Origin: Synechococcus sp. PCC 7336
GTDB taxonomy: Bacteria > Cyanobacteriota > Cyanobacteriia > Thermostichales > PCC-7336
Assembly (NCBI RefSeq): GCF_000332275.1
Contig: NZ_CM001776.1
Location: 4,090,008 to 4,154,007, forward strand
Length of the DNA stretch: 64,000 nucleotides
Reading direction: 5' to 3'
Positions 42,820-52,694 of this stretch are shown piece by piece. How positions within the stretch are numbered: the first letter of the stretch is position 1; each line of letters begins with the position of its first letter. Position numbers and translations under genes: made by a program. The notes under the pieces are model-generated. The model was not told the origin of the DNA, did no database searches, and saw only the letters and a program-made list of their open reading frames with translations.

Positions 42820-43476
42820 ATGGTTCAACTACTGCTGGAGCAAATCTCTGTTCCGCCGGGAAAGTCGTTGCTCTTGAAGAACGTTCGCTGGCAAGAATAC
42901 GAGTCTATGTTGGAGGAGTTAGGCGATCGCCGCTCTTGCCGCATTGCCTACGATCGGGGGACTGTCGAGCTTGTGACCCCACTCCCCGAACATGCAGTTT
43001 CTAACCGACTTATCGAGCGCTTCATCAGTATACTCGCAGAAGAGCTTGACATGCCTTTAGAACCGTATGGCTCGACGACGCTCAATCGGGCAGATCTCGG
43101 GCGGGGTTCGGAGCCTGACTCTTGTTATTACATGCACAATCAAGCTTGTGTACGCAATGGAAAATTGGATTTAGCAGAGGGGTCTCCCCCTGACCTTGTG
43201 GTAGAGATTGACATTACCCATCGCGATTTGAATAAATTGAGTCTTTATGCCCAGATTGGTGTGCCCGAATTTTGGCGGTTTGATGGAGCGGTCTTGCAAA
43301 TCTTCCAGCTTGTGGATGGGAGTTATCGAGAGGTGCCGACGAGTCCTGCTTTTCCAGCTTGGGTGACAAAGTTGTTGTTTTACGAATATTTGGAGCGATG
43401 TCGCAGTCAGGGAACGACAGCGGCAACCCGGCTACTGCGGCGGCAGGTGCAAGGGACGATTGACGGCGATCGTTAA
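42820..43476 (+). CDS. Uma2 family (DUF820) putative endonuclease
   Basis: This 218-residue protein of the PD-(D/E)XK-fold Uma2 family is hugely expanded in cyanobacteria. The core motif PDLVVEIDITHRDLNKLSLYAQIGVPEFW near 125-153 carries the catalytic acidic residues and the following Lys. Its role is unknown; these proteins are often near mobile DNA. I place the start at ATG 42,820 (MVQLLLEQ), because upstream codons in the same frame derive from an aroB fragment. It is bracketed by the two aroB fragments, so it probably inserted into that remnant. Confidence 0.85.
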   Translation: MVQLLLEQISVPPGKSLLLKNVRWQEYESMLEELGDRRSCRIAYDRGTVELVTPLPEHAVSNRLIERFISILAEELDMPLEPYGSTTLNRADLGRGSEPDSCYYMHNQACVRNGKLDLAEGSPPDLVVEIDITHRDLNKLSLYAQIGVPEFWRFDGAVLQIFQLVDGSYREVPTSPAFPAWVTKLLFYEYLERCRSQGTTAATRLLRRQVQGTIDGDR

Positions 43477-43521
43477 ACTGTAGAAGAACGGCGATCGCCT
43501 GAAGTTGGGATGGGGATGTCT

Positions 43522-43560
43522 GCTTGAATTTGATTGGGTTTAAGGATAAGGGGCGATCGC
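43522..43560 (+). pseudogene. Diverged aroB 3'-end fragment
   Basis: This 39-bp segment aligns without gaps to the aroB stop region and its downstream sequence (37,134-37,172). Both run GCTTGA, then GATTGGGT, then GGGGCGATCGC with identical spacing, and identity is about 77%. With the fragment at 42,676 it marks the old 3' end of another aroB allele. Confidence 0.65.
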
Positions 43561-43581
43561 GTTGGGGGCGATCGCTTTTTT
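43553..43581 (+). terminator. HIP1-based intrinsic terminator
   Basis: Two GCGATCGC octamers (43,553-43,560 and 43,568-43,575) flank a 7-nt loop and are followed by T6. Since the octamer is self-complementary, the two copies pair as an 8-bp stem. It would end Uma2 transcription. Confidence 0.6.
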
Positions 43582-43634
43582 ACATCGATAGATCTTGGGT
43601 CAGAAAAGTCCTAGGAAGGCTTTTTCAGGACATC

Positions 43635-46600
43635 CTAAATAATGCCAAAATCCACGATTTCGCCTCCCACTACAAAAGTTTCAATTCGGCGATTGACATC
43701 GCCATATTGCTCGATCGTGATGCTATCGCTAGTACCCACTACGGAGAAGGTCAGGTCTGTACCGTCAAAGCTCCAGTCCAGGCTTTCGAGGCTGATGCCG
43801 CTGCCAAACTCCAACCGGTCAGACGACCCGGCATAGTAGTCGATGGTGCTGGTAACATGTTCATCCAGGATGGTGTCTCGACCATCTCCCAAGCCAAATT
43901 GGTAGGTGTCATTGTCGAGACCCCCTTTGAGCAGGTCGTCGCCGCTACCGCCCAATAACGTGTCGTTCCTGCTGCCACCGATTAAGGTGTCATTCCCCGC
44001 GCCACCTTCCAAAGAGTCCGCACCCTCGCCTGCATCGATCGAGTCATGACCGAGTCCTCCATAAAGGGTGTCGCTGTGATTTCCCACAATATTGATGGTG
44101 TCGTCACCCGCCCCGCCGTCATATCGAATGGCCGTGTCAGTCCAGTTCACAATATCGGCCCCTTCAGTACCGCTCCCGATTGAGGCTGTCAGAATCTGGC
44201 TCACGTCAAGACCGTTGCCTTCTACGACAAAGGCTTCAATCCGACGCTTGGGATCGATAAAGCGATCGATGGTTATTGAGTCACTGGTACCTGCAATCGA
44301 GAAGGTCAGGTCTGTGCCGTCAAAACTCCAGTCCAGATTTCCCAGGCTGATGCCACTCCCAAACTCCAACCGATCGGTCCCGCCATGTTTGAGAGTGGTA
44401 CCGGAAAAATATTCATCCAAGATGGTGTCGCGACCATCCCCCAAGCCAAATTGGTAGGTGTCGTTTTGCTGGCCACCTTTGAGCAGGTCGTCCCCACTGC
44501 TGCCGATGAGGATGTCGTAACCATGACCGCCCTCAAGGACATCCGCTCCGCTGCCGCCGATGAGGATGTCGTTCTCGCTGCCGCCGATTAAGGTGTCATT
44601 GCCCGCGCCACCTTCCACAGAATCCGCAAAGCTGCCTGCATCGATCGAATCATGGCCGAGTCCTCCATAAAGGCTGTCGCTGTGGTTCCCCGAACTGATG
44701 ATGGTGTCGTCACCGGCCCTGCCGTCATATCGGATGGTCGAGTCAGTCCAGTTCACAATGTCGGCCCCTTCTTTACCAGTCCCGATTGAGACTGTCAGAA
44801 TCTGGCCCAGGTCAAGACTGTTGCCTTCCACCACAAAAGTTTCAAGCCGACGATTGAAATCGCTAAATTGCTCAATCGTGACGCTATCACTGGTGCCTGC
44901 AACAGAGAAGGTCAGGTCTGTACCGTCAAAACTCCAGTCCAGATTTCCCAGGCTGATGCCACTCCCAAACTCCAACCGATCGGTCCCGCCATGTTTGAGA
45001 GTGGTACCGGAAAAATATTCATCCAAGATGGTGTCGCGACCATCCCCCAAGCCAAATTGGTAGGTGTCGTTTTGCTGGCCACCTTTGAGCAGGTCGTCCC
45101 CACTGCTGCCGATGAGGATGTCGTAACCATGACCGCCCTCAAGGACATCCGCTCCGCTGCCGCCGATGAGGATGTCGTTCTCGCTGCCGCCGATTAAGGT
45201 GTCATTGCCCGCGCCACCTTCCACAGAATCCGCAAAGCTGCCTGCATCGATCGAATCATGGCCGAGTCCTCCATAAAGGCTGTCGCTGTGGTTCCCCGAA
45301 CTGATGATGGTGTCGTCACCGGCCCTGCCGTCATATCGGATGGTCGAGTCAGTCCAGTTCACAATGTCGGCCCCTTCTTTACCAGTCCCGATTGAGACTG
45401 TCAGAATCTGGCCCAGGTCAAGACTGTTGCCTTCCACCACAAAAGTTTCAAGCCGACGATTGAAATCGCTAAATTGCTCAATCGTGACGCTATCACTGGT
45501 GCCTGCAACAGAGAAGGTCAGGTCTGTACCGTCAAAACTCCAGTCCAGATTTCCCAGGCTGATGCCACTCCCAAACTCCAACCGATCGGTCCCGCCATGT
45601 TTGAGAGTGGTACCGGAAAAATATTCATCCAAGATGGTGTCGCGACCATCCCCCAAGCCAAATTGGTAGGTGTCGTTTTGCTGGCCACCTTTGAGCAGGT
45701 CGTCCCCACTGCTGCCGATGAGGATGTCGTAACCATGACCGCCCTCAAGGACATCCGCTCCGCTGCCGCCGATGAGGATGTCGTTCTCGCTGCCGCCGAT
45801 TAAGCTGTCATTACCCGTGCCGCCGCTTAGTCTGTCTTTTCCACTACTGCCATCAATTGTGTCGTCTCCAGACAGACCGAAGAATCCCTCACCTGCAGCA
45901 GTGCCAATGATAGAGTCGGAAGCCAAACTTCCCAAAATAGGGCTGACGCCTGATAGTTCGTTAAGAATGCCTATGAGTACGGTAGCTTCCAAGGATAATT
46001 GTTCAGATGGAGATACTGCTTGCTGGGCCAAAACTTGCTCTATCTGTTCCAATACCTCTTCTTCACCTCTGGCAAACAGGAATCGATCGGAGAGAGGATC
46101 GTACTCAACCGCAACCTCAGCTAGCTGGGTAATTAGTCGAACTTCTAGCGAAGTCACTAATCGGTCATATGCAGGCGATAAAATTTCTCCTCCAGGAACT
46201 GATCCAGGGTTGCTAGACTGACCATTCTGTAGGAAATCGAGACCTACAAAGGCTTCGAGGAATTCTAATTGTCGGGCATCAACATAACTACCGCGACTGG
46301 TTGGATCGACTCCATCTACACCAGCCCAGCGGAAAAGGATCGCATCCAATTGTGTGAGGGCTGTCGAGGGCGATTGAGCGAAGTCTGCGACAAAAGAGCG
46401 GACTAAATCCAGGAGCACACTATCTTGTGCCATAGCAATGCGCAGGTTGGGTAGATTGCCATAGCCGCGCAGGTCGGGCAGAGTAAGGATTTCTTCGGTG
46501 AAGGTGACGGAGTCGTTGTAGGTGGAGGCGAAGTCGTAGGTGGAGTTGAGTTGGTGCAGTTGGAACCAGACGTCAACGATTTCCCCTTGGGTGCCGTCAG

Positions 46601-47879
46601 CGTATTCGAAGTAGGTGGTTTCGCTAATCTCGTTGCCTGCAATGAAGGTGCTGACGGGAGTGGCGACTGCGCTGATGCGAGTGATGCCCAATTCTTCTAG
46701 TGAGAACAGTTCGTTGACATCGGAGCGGGCATCTTGGTCTAGATCTCGCCAAATTTGCAGTTCGGCGAAGCGAGAGTCAGCGGCGTCGATGAAACCGTCG
46801 GCGTTGTCGTCGATTTGGCGTAGTTCGACGAAGCCGCTGGTAGTGAAGTTGCCGAAGAGTTCGGAGTTGTCATTGATGTAGCCGTCGCCGTTGCGATCGA
46901 GCACGAGCAGGCCGTCGTCGGGGCGCACCCAACCAGTGGCTTCGCGGAAGCCGTCGTTATCAATATCGAAGCGGACGGGAATTTCGTTGAGGGCGGTGAG
47001 TTCAATGCCGTCGCCGTCTAGGTCGAGAACTAATGGCGAACCTGTGCTTTCTGCTTGGCCAAATTGTTTTTCTAAAGCTTTTGCATAGGGTGAAGGACCT
47101 AAAAGATCTGCAACCGAAACTTCACGGTCTTCGAACCGAATGATCTCAGCATTAGATATTGTAGTTGTCACTTCAAATAAAAATGGGAAAGGGCGACTTG
47201 AAACCTCGATTGTTCGTCCATCATCGGCTACAGTAATCGCATAGTCATCAGCCGAGCCAAAAAAGACAACTGTATCTATGCCTGAACCACCATCGATAGT
47301 GTCGTCGCCCCCACCCGTAATGATAATGTCGTCACCTCCACCACCATTTAAACTATCTCCCAGAGAATTGCCAGAGATAATGTCTGCGGAAGCTCCTCCC
47401 TCCAAAGTGGTTGAAAAATTTATCGAATTCTCACCGCCAGGAAAATCATTAAGCTCTCTATTCTCAGGTAAGTTATCTGCAATATCTATCCCTACAGCGT
47501 TGAGGACTGAGGCTATTGTTGAATTACTGTTCTGAGCAAAAGTGAATGCATTGTAATCAATACCTGTATCATTTATATTTTGAGCATGCTGCATAAGTAG
47601 GTTCCAGACTTCTGCAGCATCCCTCCCATCGAGCTCGACCATTGCCTGGTTTCTATCTTCTGGAGTGAGGAGATTCCCATTGCCATCAACTCGTATATCC
47701 TCAGAATCCATGATGGGCACATCAACCTCAACAAGGATATTCCCGAAATTTAGTATATTATCGTTTGTCGGTCCTCCACGGATTACAAATTCTTCCCCGC
47801 TTTCATTTTGATAGACTAAATATAGATGTTCGAAACCGAGAGCCACAGATCTTGACTCGATGAAAATTGTCCCAGGCAT
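43635..47879 (-). CDS. Large RTX-type calcium-binding repeat protein
   Basis: This 1414-residue acidic protein has many GGxGxDxLxGG nonapeptides (for example GGSGADVLEGGHGYD), which form a calcium-bound parallel beta-roll, as in type I-secreted RTX exoproteins. Residues about 285-345 hold EF-like Ca sites (VLDLDGDGIEL, LDRNGDGYINDNSELFG), seen in FrpC-type and polymorphic-toxin proteins. The N-terminal 150 residues have a HLYLVY strand and a QNSNSTIASVLNAVGI helix like a permuted NlpC/LRAT-type peptidase, but with Ser where Cys would be. There is no signal peptide, as expected for type I secretion. Four repeats of about 202 residues make up the C-terminal 700. No RTX acyltransferase, protease or TolC/HlyBD gene is adjacent. 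Confidence 0.88.
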   Translation of the reverse strand: MPGTIFIESRSVALGFEHLYLVYQNESGEEFVIRGGPTNDNILNFGNILVEVDVPIMDSEDIRVDGNGNLLTPEDRNQAMVELDGRDAAEVWNLLMQHAQNINDTGIDYNAFTFAQNSNSTIASVLNAVGIDIADNLPENRELNDFPGGENSINFSTTLEGGASADIISGNSLGDSLNGGGGDDIIITGGGDDTIDGGSGIDTVVFFGSADDYAITVADDGRTIEVSSRPFPFLFEVTTTISNAEIIRFEDREVSVADLLGPSPYAKALEKQFGQAESTGSPLVLDLDGDGIELTALNEIPVRFDIDNDGFREATGWVRPDDGLLVLDRNGDGYINDNSELFGNFTTSGFVELRQIDDNADGFIDAADSRFAELQIWRDLDQDARSDVNELFSLEELGITRISAVATPVSTFIAGNEISETTYFEYADGTQGEIVDVWFQLHQLNSTYDFASTYNDSVTFTEEILTLPDLRGYGNLPNLRIAMAQDSVLLDLVRSFVADFAQSPSTALTQLDAILFRWAGVDGVDPTSRGSYVDARQLEFLEAFVGLDFLQNGQSSNPGSVPGGEILSPAYDRLVTSLEVRLITQLAEVAVEYDPLSDRFLFARGEEEVLEQIEQVLAQQAVSPSEQLSLEATVLIGILNELSGVSPILGSLASDSIIGTAAGEGFFGLSGDDTIDGSSGKDRLSGGTGNDSLIGGSENDILIGGSGADVLEGGHGYDILIGSSGDDLLKGGQQNDTYQFGLGDGRDTILDEYFSGTTLKHGGTDRLEFGSGISLGNLDWSFDGTDLTFSVAGTSDSVTIEQFSDFNRRLETFVVEGNSLDLGQILTVSIGTGKEGADIVNWTDSTIRYDGRAGDDTIISSGNHSDSLYGGLGHDSIDAGSFADSVEGGAGNDTLIGGSENDILIGGSGADVLEGGHGYDILIGSSGDDLLKGGQQNDTYQFGLGDGRDTILDEYFSGTTLKHGGTDRLEFGSGISLGNLDWSFDGTDLTFSVAGTSDSVTIEQFSDFNRRLETFVVEGNSLDLGQILTVSIGTGKEGADIVNWTDSTIRYDGRAGDDTIISSGNHSDSLYGGLGHDSIDAGSFADSVEGGAGNDTLIGGSENDILIGGSGADVLEGGHGYDILIGSSGDDLLKGGQQNDTYQFGLGDGRDTILDEYFSGTTLKHGGTDRLEFGSGISLGNLDWSFDGTDLTFSIAGTSDSITIDRFIDPKRRIEAFVVEGNGLDVSQILTASIGSGTEGADIVNWTDTAIRYDGGAGDDTINIVGNHSDTLYGGLGHDSIDAGEGADSLEGGAGNDTLIGGSRNDTLLGGSGDDLLKGGLDNDTYQFGLGDGRDTILDEHVTSTIDYYAGSSDRLEFGSGISLESLDWSFDGTDLTFSVVGTSDSITIEQYGDVNRRIETFVVGGEIVDFGII
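44317..45804. repeat. 606-bp tandem repeat in RTX gene, 2.5 copies
   Basis: The sequence repeats with a period of 606 bp from 44,317 to 45,804. In the parts I compared, successive copies are identical. A diverged fourth unit lies at 43,723-44,316. Because 606 is a multiple of three, each unit adds 202 residues in frame. Confidence 0.85.
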
Positions 47880-47909
47880 TACTTTCAGTCCTACTAAAGT
47901 GTACTCAAA

Positions 47910-48224
47910 ATGAAACTTAAAATACTTGATAAACGCTTGGCCAGAGTGACTTTAAACTTGGCTGTATGGTTACTGTTCTGGTTTTTCAGTACTAGATATA
48001 TTTTTCAATATAACGATATTAGTGCGACGTTTTGGTCTGTCGGTATTTATGGAACTCCAATAAATCTAGGAGTGTTTTTGTTGGCGGATAATTTTGCCTA
48101 TAAATTATCCGCTTTGCGGTCTAACAACATCCCGTATATGATTGTTTCATGCATTATTTCTTGCCTACTTTACTATCCAATAGCATTTATCACGATAAGG
48201 ATAATTTTGGCACTCACATCTTAA
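47910..48224 (+). CDS. Small hypothetical membrane protein
   Basis: This 104-residue protein has three predicted membrane segments (about 13-32, 45-60 and 78-100) and a basic N-terminus. It is AT-rich and divergent from the RTX gene with only 30 bp between the starts. No family was recognised and no ribosome-binding site stands out. It could be a membrane partner of a neighbouring system or a spurious frame, but its hydrophobicity pattern supports a real protein. Confidence 0.5.
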   Translation: MKLKILDKRLARVTLNLAVWLLFWFFSTRYIFQYNDISATFWSVGIYGTPINLGVFLLADNFAYKLSALRSNNIPYMIVSCIISCLLYYPIAFITIRIILALTS

Positions 48225-48297
48225 TAGGATGAAGCCATAATTGTTTTGATTGTAAATATTTTGTGCGAAAAAACTGCTGATGGTGGTGCTCTCGAAC

Positions 48298-48848
48298 AGC
48301 TTGCGGTCATCGTTGATGAAGCGTCGGTATTGCGATCGCCTCCAAATTGCTATTACTGTCGTAGACATAATCGAGGCCATTATCTTGGGCATTGCGGCAG
48401 TTTTGCAACTGGCCAGCCGCAGAGTCGTAGGTGTAAATGGTAGTTTGGTTGAGGTTATTGGTTTGGCAGGCCGACCCTCAGTGTTATGGGAGTAAGTTTG
48501 ATTGAATCCCTCTGGATCGGGAATTTGACTGAGATTACCATCGGCCAGGTCGAAAGAAACCTCCGTGTAACTCGAAAGTCCCACGAATTGTTCGGGCAAA
48601 AGGGCAAAAATATTGAACCCTCGAATCGTGACTGTCCCCTCGGCGTCTTCAAAAACTGTTAAATCTCCAGCAAACGACCATCCCCAGCCAAATGCTCCGA
48701 GACGATCGAACAGCGCAAGCTCTTGCTGGGGTTCTGAAACAAGTAAACCAGTCATAATTTCACATCCAAAGGCAACAAGAATGGGTGCCGAGCGATCGCA
48801 CTCTCGGCAAAAATTTGGGTACGCACTGCACGCCTCCTCAAGAGACAT
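48298..48848 (-). pseudogene. RHS/YD-repeat protein remnant
   Basis: The N-terminal part, from 48,848, reads LGAFGWGWSFAGDLTVFEDAEG, a typical opening of an RHS protein, then NLSQIPDPEGFNQTYSHNTEG. Beyond this the frame is lost, but another minus-strand frame reads IYTYDSAAGQLQNC and YVYDSNSNLEAIA, two YD repeats. So the gene has lost most of its length and has at least one frameshift. RHS proteins are contact-dependent toxins; this copy is dead. The RTX gene and the small membrane-protein gene lie on its other side. Confidence 0.75.
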
Positions 48849-49829
48849 ACCCTGAGATTTAGGCTCAGCACGTTAATTTCAAGCAAGCTCTAGCAGCTCA
48901 TTCGCATGAGTTTTAGAAGATTAGCTGCTAGCAATACAATTGACTCCAGTGAATTGTCAAATAAGTAAGAGGAGTAGATCGAAGTCCGGTGAGAGCAAAC
49001 GAGTTCGCTACACTCTGCAAGGGTTTTTAGCACACAGGAACAGAGGTGAGGCCAAATCGATAGAGTGTTAGAAAATCCTTACATTACTGTCTTCAAGAAG
49101 AAGTTGAGTGAGAAAAACTTCTATACTTCATCGAGAGGAGATTAGATTTAACCTTTTCAGTTTGAATCGTAACATGAAGCTCGATTTTTCTGGTGCCGCC
49201 CATTGTTAAATTTTTGTAAGTAGCGTGGAAAAATCAGACATCTATTAGGCTGTGATACTTTCAAGTCGAAAACAGCTATATAACATTGCTTTCCCTGGTT
49301 TGGAGTGTGTTGGGTTTGTTTGAGTTGCGTATATGAACGGGCTTCATTGCGCGTTGCCAAACAACTAGCACTGATGACCTGTAGTCGGAATCTTACAGAG
49401 GTAAGTAGAAACACTACGATCGCAAAAGTCTTCAAGGATGAGTAACATCTATCTAGAATTCTTGCTGTATATGTATGTTCTTTAAGGATTGCAAAAAAAA
49501 GGATTGTACGCACTGCGATCGCCAATCGACCCTGCTTTTGCAGCTCGCGCAAGAAATGCGTTCCAGTTGCGATCGCCTCAGAGCCAAAATCGTGTATTTC
49601 GATTTATCAAAAAGCTTCAGATTGCCTGAATGACTTTCCTACACTGAGGATAGGCGCTTGTTATGCAAGTCCATTCGCCTCTAGTTGACTGATTGAGATC
49701 GGGACTTGTTCGCATTAGCGCCAGCGATCGCGAGTTGGAATCCAAGATTTCTCGCTGTTGTCAAGCCCGTCGCGATCGCCGCTCAGTTAGATTTCACCGT
49801 ACCCCCATCGAGTCAGGGAGACCCTCACG
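48849..49829. other. About 1-kb non-coding stretch
   Basis: I see no credible gene here. A minus-strand frame at 49,157-49,552 exists but lacks a family, a ribosome-binding site and coding character. The region is AT-rich up to about 49,490 and regains HIP1 sites after that. No repeat or structured RNA was recognised. The last 100 bp probably contain the uspA promoter. Confidence 0.5.
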
Positions 49830-50396
49830 ATGTTTCAAAGAATTCTAGTGGCCCTCGACAGGTCCGATGCAGCAGAGCAGGTGCTCGATCGCTCTATCCA
49901 ATTAGCACTGACTGCCAGTAGCCAATTGATGTTGCTACACGTTCTGTCTCCCGAAGAAGACACAGCCCCCATCCCCCTCGCGCCGACAGCAGGTATGGGA
50001 TTTTATTACGAAGGCGTGCGGGAAGAATTCTATGTCGAAAATCGCAAACAGTGGGAGCGGTACGCACAGAACTGCTTGGAGCAGCTCAGAGCACAGGCAG
50101 CGATCGCCGAAAGAGCGGGGGTGCCGACAGAATTTACCCAGCAGACTGGCAATGCCGGACCCGGTATTTGCGCTATGGCGCAGAATTGGCATGCTGACGC
50201 GATCGTGGTGGGGCGGCGCGGTCGCAGTGGCTTGAAAGAATTGCTCTTAGGTAGCGTCAGTAACTATGTGGTTCACCACGCCCCTTGTGCGGTTATCGTC
50301 CTCAATCCGTTACCCGAGACTGAGGTATCCGAGACAAACCCCGAGGAAGGCGATCGCGAACCGAACGATACGGTGCTAGCTCAACTGAAGTCTTGA
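49830..50396 (+). CDS. Universal stress protein (UspA family)
   Basis: This 188-residue single-domain Usp protein has FQRILVALDRSDAAEQVLD at the N-terminus and the ATP-binding GRRGRSGLKELLLGSVSNYVVHHAPCAVIVL near 128-158, so it belongs to the nucleotide-binding branch. A GGGAGA site precedes the ATG. The C-terminal 30 residues are acidic. It is monocistronic. It probably responds to light, nutrient or osmotic stress; the trigger is unknown. Confidence 0.92.
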   Translation: MFQRILVALDRSDAAEQVLDRSIQLALTASSQLMLLHVLSPEEDTAPIPLAPTAGMGFYYEGVREEFYVENRKQWERYAQNCLEQLRAQAAIAERAGVPTEFTQQTGNAGPGICAMAQNWHADAIVVGRRGRSGLKELLLGSVSNYVVHHAPCAVIVLNPLPETEVSETNPEEGDREPNDTVLAQLKS

Positions 50397-50669
50397 GCAA
50401 AGGCGATCTAGTGAACCCGGTGCGCTATGGGGCAATCCTCGACAGATTGCCCCCGAAGCTTTTGTTCGCCTGTAACGAAGGGTTGAGTAGCTGGGTTTCG
50501 GTCTATGGTCTTCGCTCGATCGACCATTGCCACTCGACAAATTGACTACATTGCAAAAGGCAACGATTTATCTCGCGCTGGTTAACGCCACTTACGCTTG
50601 ATTGCAATCTGTCACAGCCGCCCGCGAGCCCAAGAGAATATTGATAAGTGTGCTTAAGGGACAGCGGCC

Positions 50670-51461
50670 ATGACTAAACAACTCATCCGAGGACTGCAAA
50701 AGTTCCACGACGAATACTATCTCGCCCACCGCGCTGAATTCGAACAGCTCGCCCACGGCCAACATCCTCGCGTCCTCTTCATCACTTGCTCCGACTCCCG
50801 CATCGATCCCACCTTAATTACCCAAGTCGATGTCGGCGAAATCTTTGTCATCCGCAACGCCGGGAACATCATTCCCCCCTTTGGTGCTGCCAATGGCGGC
50901 GAAGGGGCCACCCTCGAATATGCCCTCAATGCCCTCGATATTCGCGAAATCGTCGTCTGCGGCCATTCCCACTGCGGGGCTATGAAGGGCCTACTGAAAT
51001 TGGACAAGTTGGAGGAGGGGATGCCCCTCGTTTACAACTGGCTCAAACATACTGAGGCCACCCGGCGCGTCCTACAAGATAGCTACAGCCACTGCGATCG
51101 CGAGGCTCTGATCGATATCGCGATCGCCGAAAACGTCCTCACCCAACTGGAAAACCTACGCACTTATCCCGTCGTCCGCTCGAAGCTGCACCGCAATCAA
51201 CTCGCCTTGCACGGCTGGATCTACAACATTGAAGCCGGAGAGGTGCTCGCCTACGACCCCGTTCTGCACGAATTTGTCTCCCCGGACAAAGCCCATCCAG
51301 CCCCCGAACCCGAGTACAATCTGCATGCCAGTTGCCCCATTCCTGCCACTACCCAAAAGACGAACGAGAAGCAATTGCTTCCTAGCGTACAAATCGGCTT
51401 GCCGGGGCGATCGCGCCTCTCCACCCAACAAGCCGATCGCATCTATCGTGGCTCCCGCTAG
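50670..51461 (+). CDS. ccaA: Beta-carbonic anhydrase (CcaA/IcfA type)
   Basis: This 263-residue beta-class carbonic anhydrase interconverts CO2 and bicarbonate. The zinc ligands are C, H and C in ITCSDSRID near 37-45 and CGHSHCGAMKG near 98-108. The Asp-Arg pair in the first motif is intact. The C-terminal 60 residues beyond the catalytic domain resemble the extension of carboxysomal CcaA, which binds CcmM. It would supply CO2 to Rubisco inside the carboxysome; no carboxysome genes are in the window. It is monocistronic. Confidence 0.88.
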   Translation: MTKQLIRGLQKFHDEYYLAHRAEFEQLAHGQHPRVLFITCSDSRIDPTLITQVDVGEIFVIRNAGNIIPPFGAANGGEGATLEYALNALDIREIVVCGHSHCGAMKGLLKLDKLEEGMPLVYNWLKHTEATRRVLQDSYSHCDREALIDIAIAENVLTQLENLRTYPVVRSKLHRNQLALHGWIYNIEAGEVLAYDPVLHEFVSPDKAHPAPEPEYNLHASCPIPATTQKTNEKQLLPSVQIGLPGRSRLSTQQADRIYRGSR

Positions 51462-51508
51462 CTCTTCGAACCGCTCGTTCTGTTGACTGAGCTTAAGTTT
51501 TTCAACGC

Positions 51509-52519
51509 TTACAAGAACCAGCCGTAACTGTGGAGGCCAATCCCCAATAGGTTCACCCCTAGATAGCACACCCAAACCACAACAAGCCCCGCCGACGCCA
51601 AAATTGCCGGACGGCGTCCCTGCCAGCCTTTAGTAATGCGGGTGTGGAGATAAGCGGCAAAAACCAACCAGGTAATCAAGGCCCAAGTTTCCTTCGGATC
51701 CCAGCTCCAGTAGGTGCCCCAAGCTTCGTTGGCCCATACCCCTCCCGCAATAATGCCAATGGTCAGCAAGGGAAATCCGAGGCCAATTAAGCGATAGCTG
51801 AGATTGTCGAGCACTTCGGCTAAGCTCAGTTTTTGAGGTGTCAGTGCAGAAGCCACAGCAGTTTGAGATCGCTCCAACACCGCCACACCAGCATTTGTAG
51901 TGGCCGCTCCGATTGCAGCAGAATCCTCCGATTCACCTTCTGCTCGCTCGCTCGCCCCCTCTCCACGGCCCGAGCGAGTATTTCCAATCCCGAAGGAATT
52001 CCCCTTCAGCTCCACCACTCGACCGCGAGTGACGACTAAAAAGGCGATCGACAATACGGAGCCCACCATCAGCGTGGCATAGCTAAACATCATCACCGAT
52101 ACGTGCATCATCAGCCAATTGGACTGCAACGCGGGCACCAGCGGCGAGGAAGATTGCATTTCGACGGGCAGGCTGAAGGCAGCGAATGCCACAATGCCCA
52201 TCGCTAACGGGGCGGTAAACACCCCTACCAAGCGATTGCGCCCCATCCACTCGGCCACTAGATGCATAGTGGTGACCCCCCAGGCCAGGAAAAACAGGGA
52301 TTCGTAGAGGTTGCTCAAAGGGAAGTATCCGGCGTCGATCCAGCGGGCGATCAGGAGGGAGGCAATGGATAAATTGCCGATCGCCATCGCTGCTGTGCCC
52401 AACTCCTGCAGCGCGGGAATGCGAGGAAATGCAGCAGATATCCAATACAGGCCCATCGCCGCAAACAAGACGGCAAAAGCACTATTGTCGAGCAGTTCTT
52501 GCAGAGCAGCTAAATCCAT
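51509..52519 (-). CDS. ccsA: Cytochrome c biogenesis protein CcsA
   Basis: This 336-residue membrane protein of system II cytochrome c maturation carries haem to the lumen for attachment to apocytochromes with Ccs1. It has the haem-binding WWD-type motif [15 protein letters not shown] near 258-272, flanking His residues and about seven to eight membrane segments. A long low-complexity loop of about 50 residues (165-215, rich in Gly, Glu, Ala) in the middle is variable among cyanobacteria. It is monocistronic and convergent with ccaA. Confidence 0.93.
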   Translation of the reverse strand: MDLAALQELLDNSAFAVLFAAMGLYWISAAFPRIPALQELGTAAMAIGNLSIASLLIARWIDAGYFPLSNLYESLFFLAWGVTTMHLVAEWMGRNRLVGVFTAPLAMGIVAFAAFSLPVEMQSSSPLVPALQSNWLMMHVSVMMFSYATLMVGSVLSIAFLVVTRGRVVELKGNSFGIGNTRSGRGEGASERAEGESEDSAAIGAATTNAGVAVLERSQTAVASALTPQKLSLAEVLDNLSYRLIGLGFPLLTIGIIAGGVWANEAWGTYWSWDPKETWALITWLVFAAYLHTRITKGWQGRRPAILASAGLVVVWVCYLGVNLLGIGLHSYGWFL

Positions 52520-52694
52520 ACGGTCACCCGTTTAAAAACAAATTTGGGATGGCGATCGCTCGGAGATTGGCAACTTCTAGGCCATTCCAGTCAAAAGCGA
52601 AGCACAGCGATGCATCTATCAGTTTAGGCGATCGCTCGCGGCAGTGGCAGGGCAAAGGCCACTCGAAGTCCCTTAGGATTGAGAGAATGTCGCT

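Noticed and set aside
44092-45803. Sets of 60-150-residue plus-strand frames that recur every 606 bp
   Set aside because: They are antisense shadows of the RTX repeat; recurrence only reflects the tandem duplication.
49157-49552. 131-residue minus-strand frame
   Set aside because: It has no ribosome-binding site, no recognised domain and a non-coding look.
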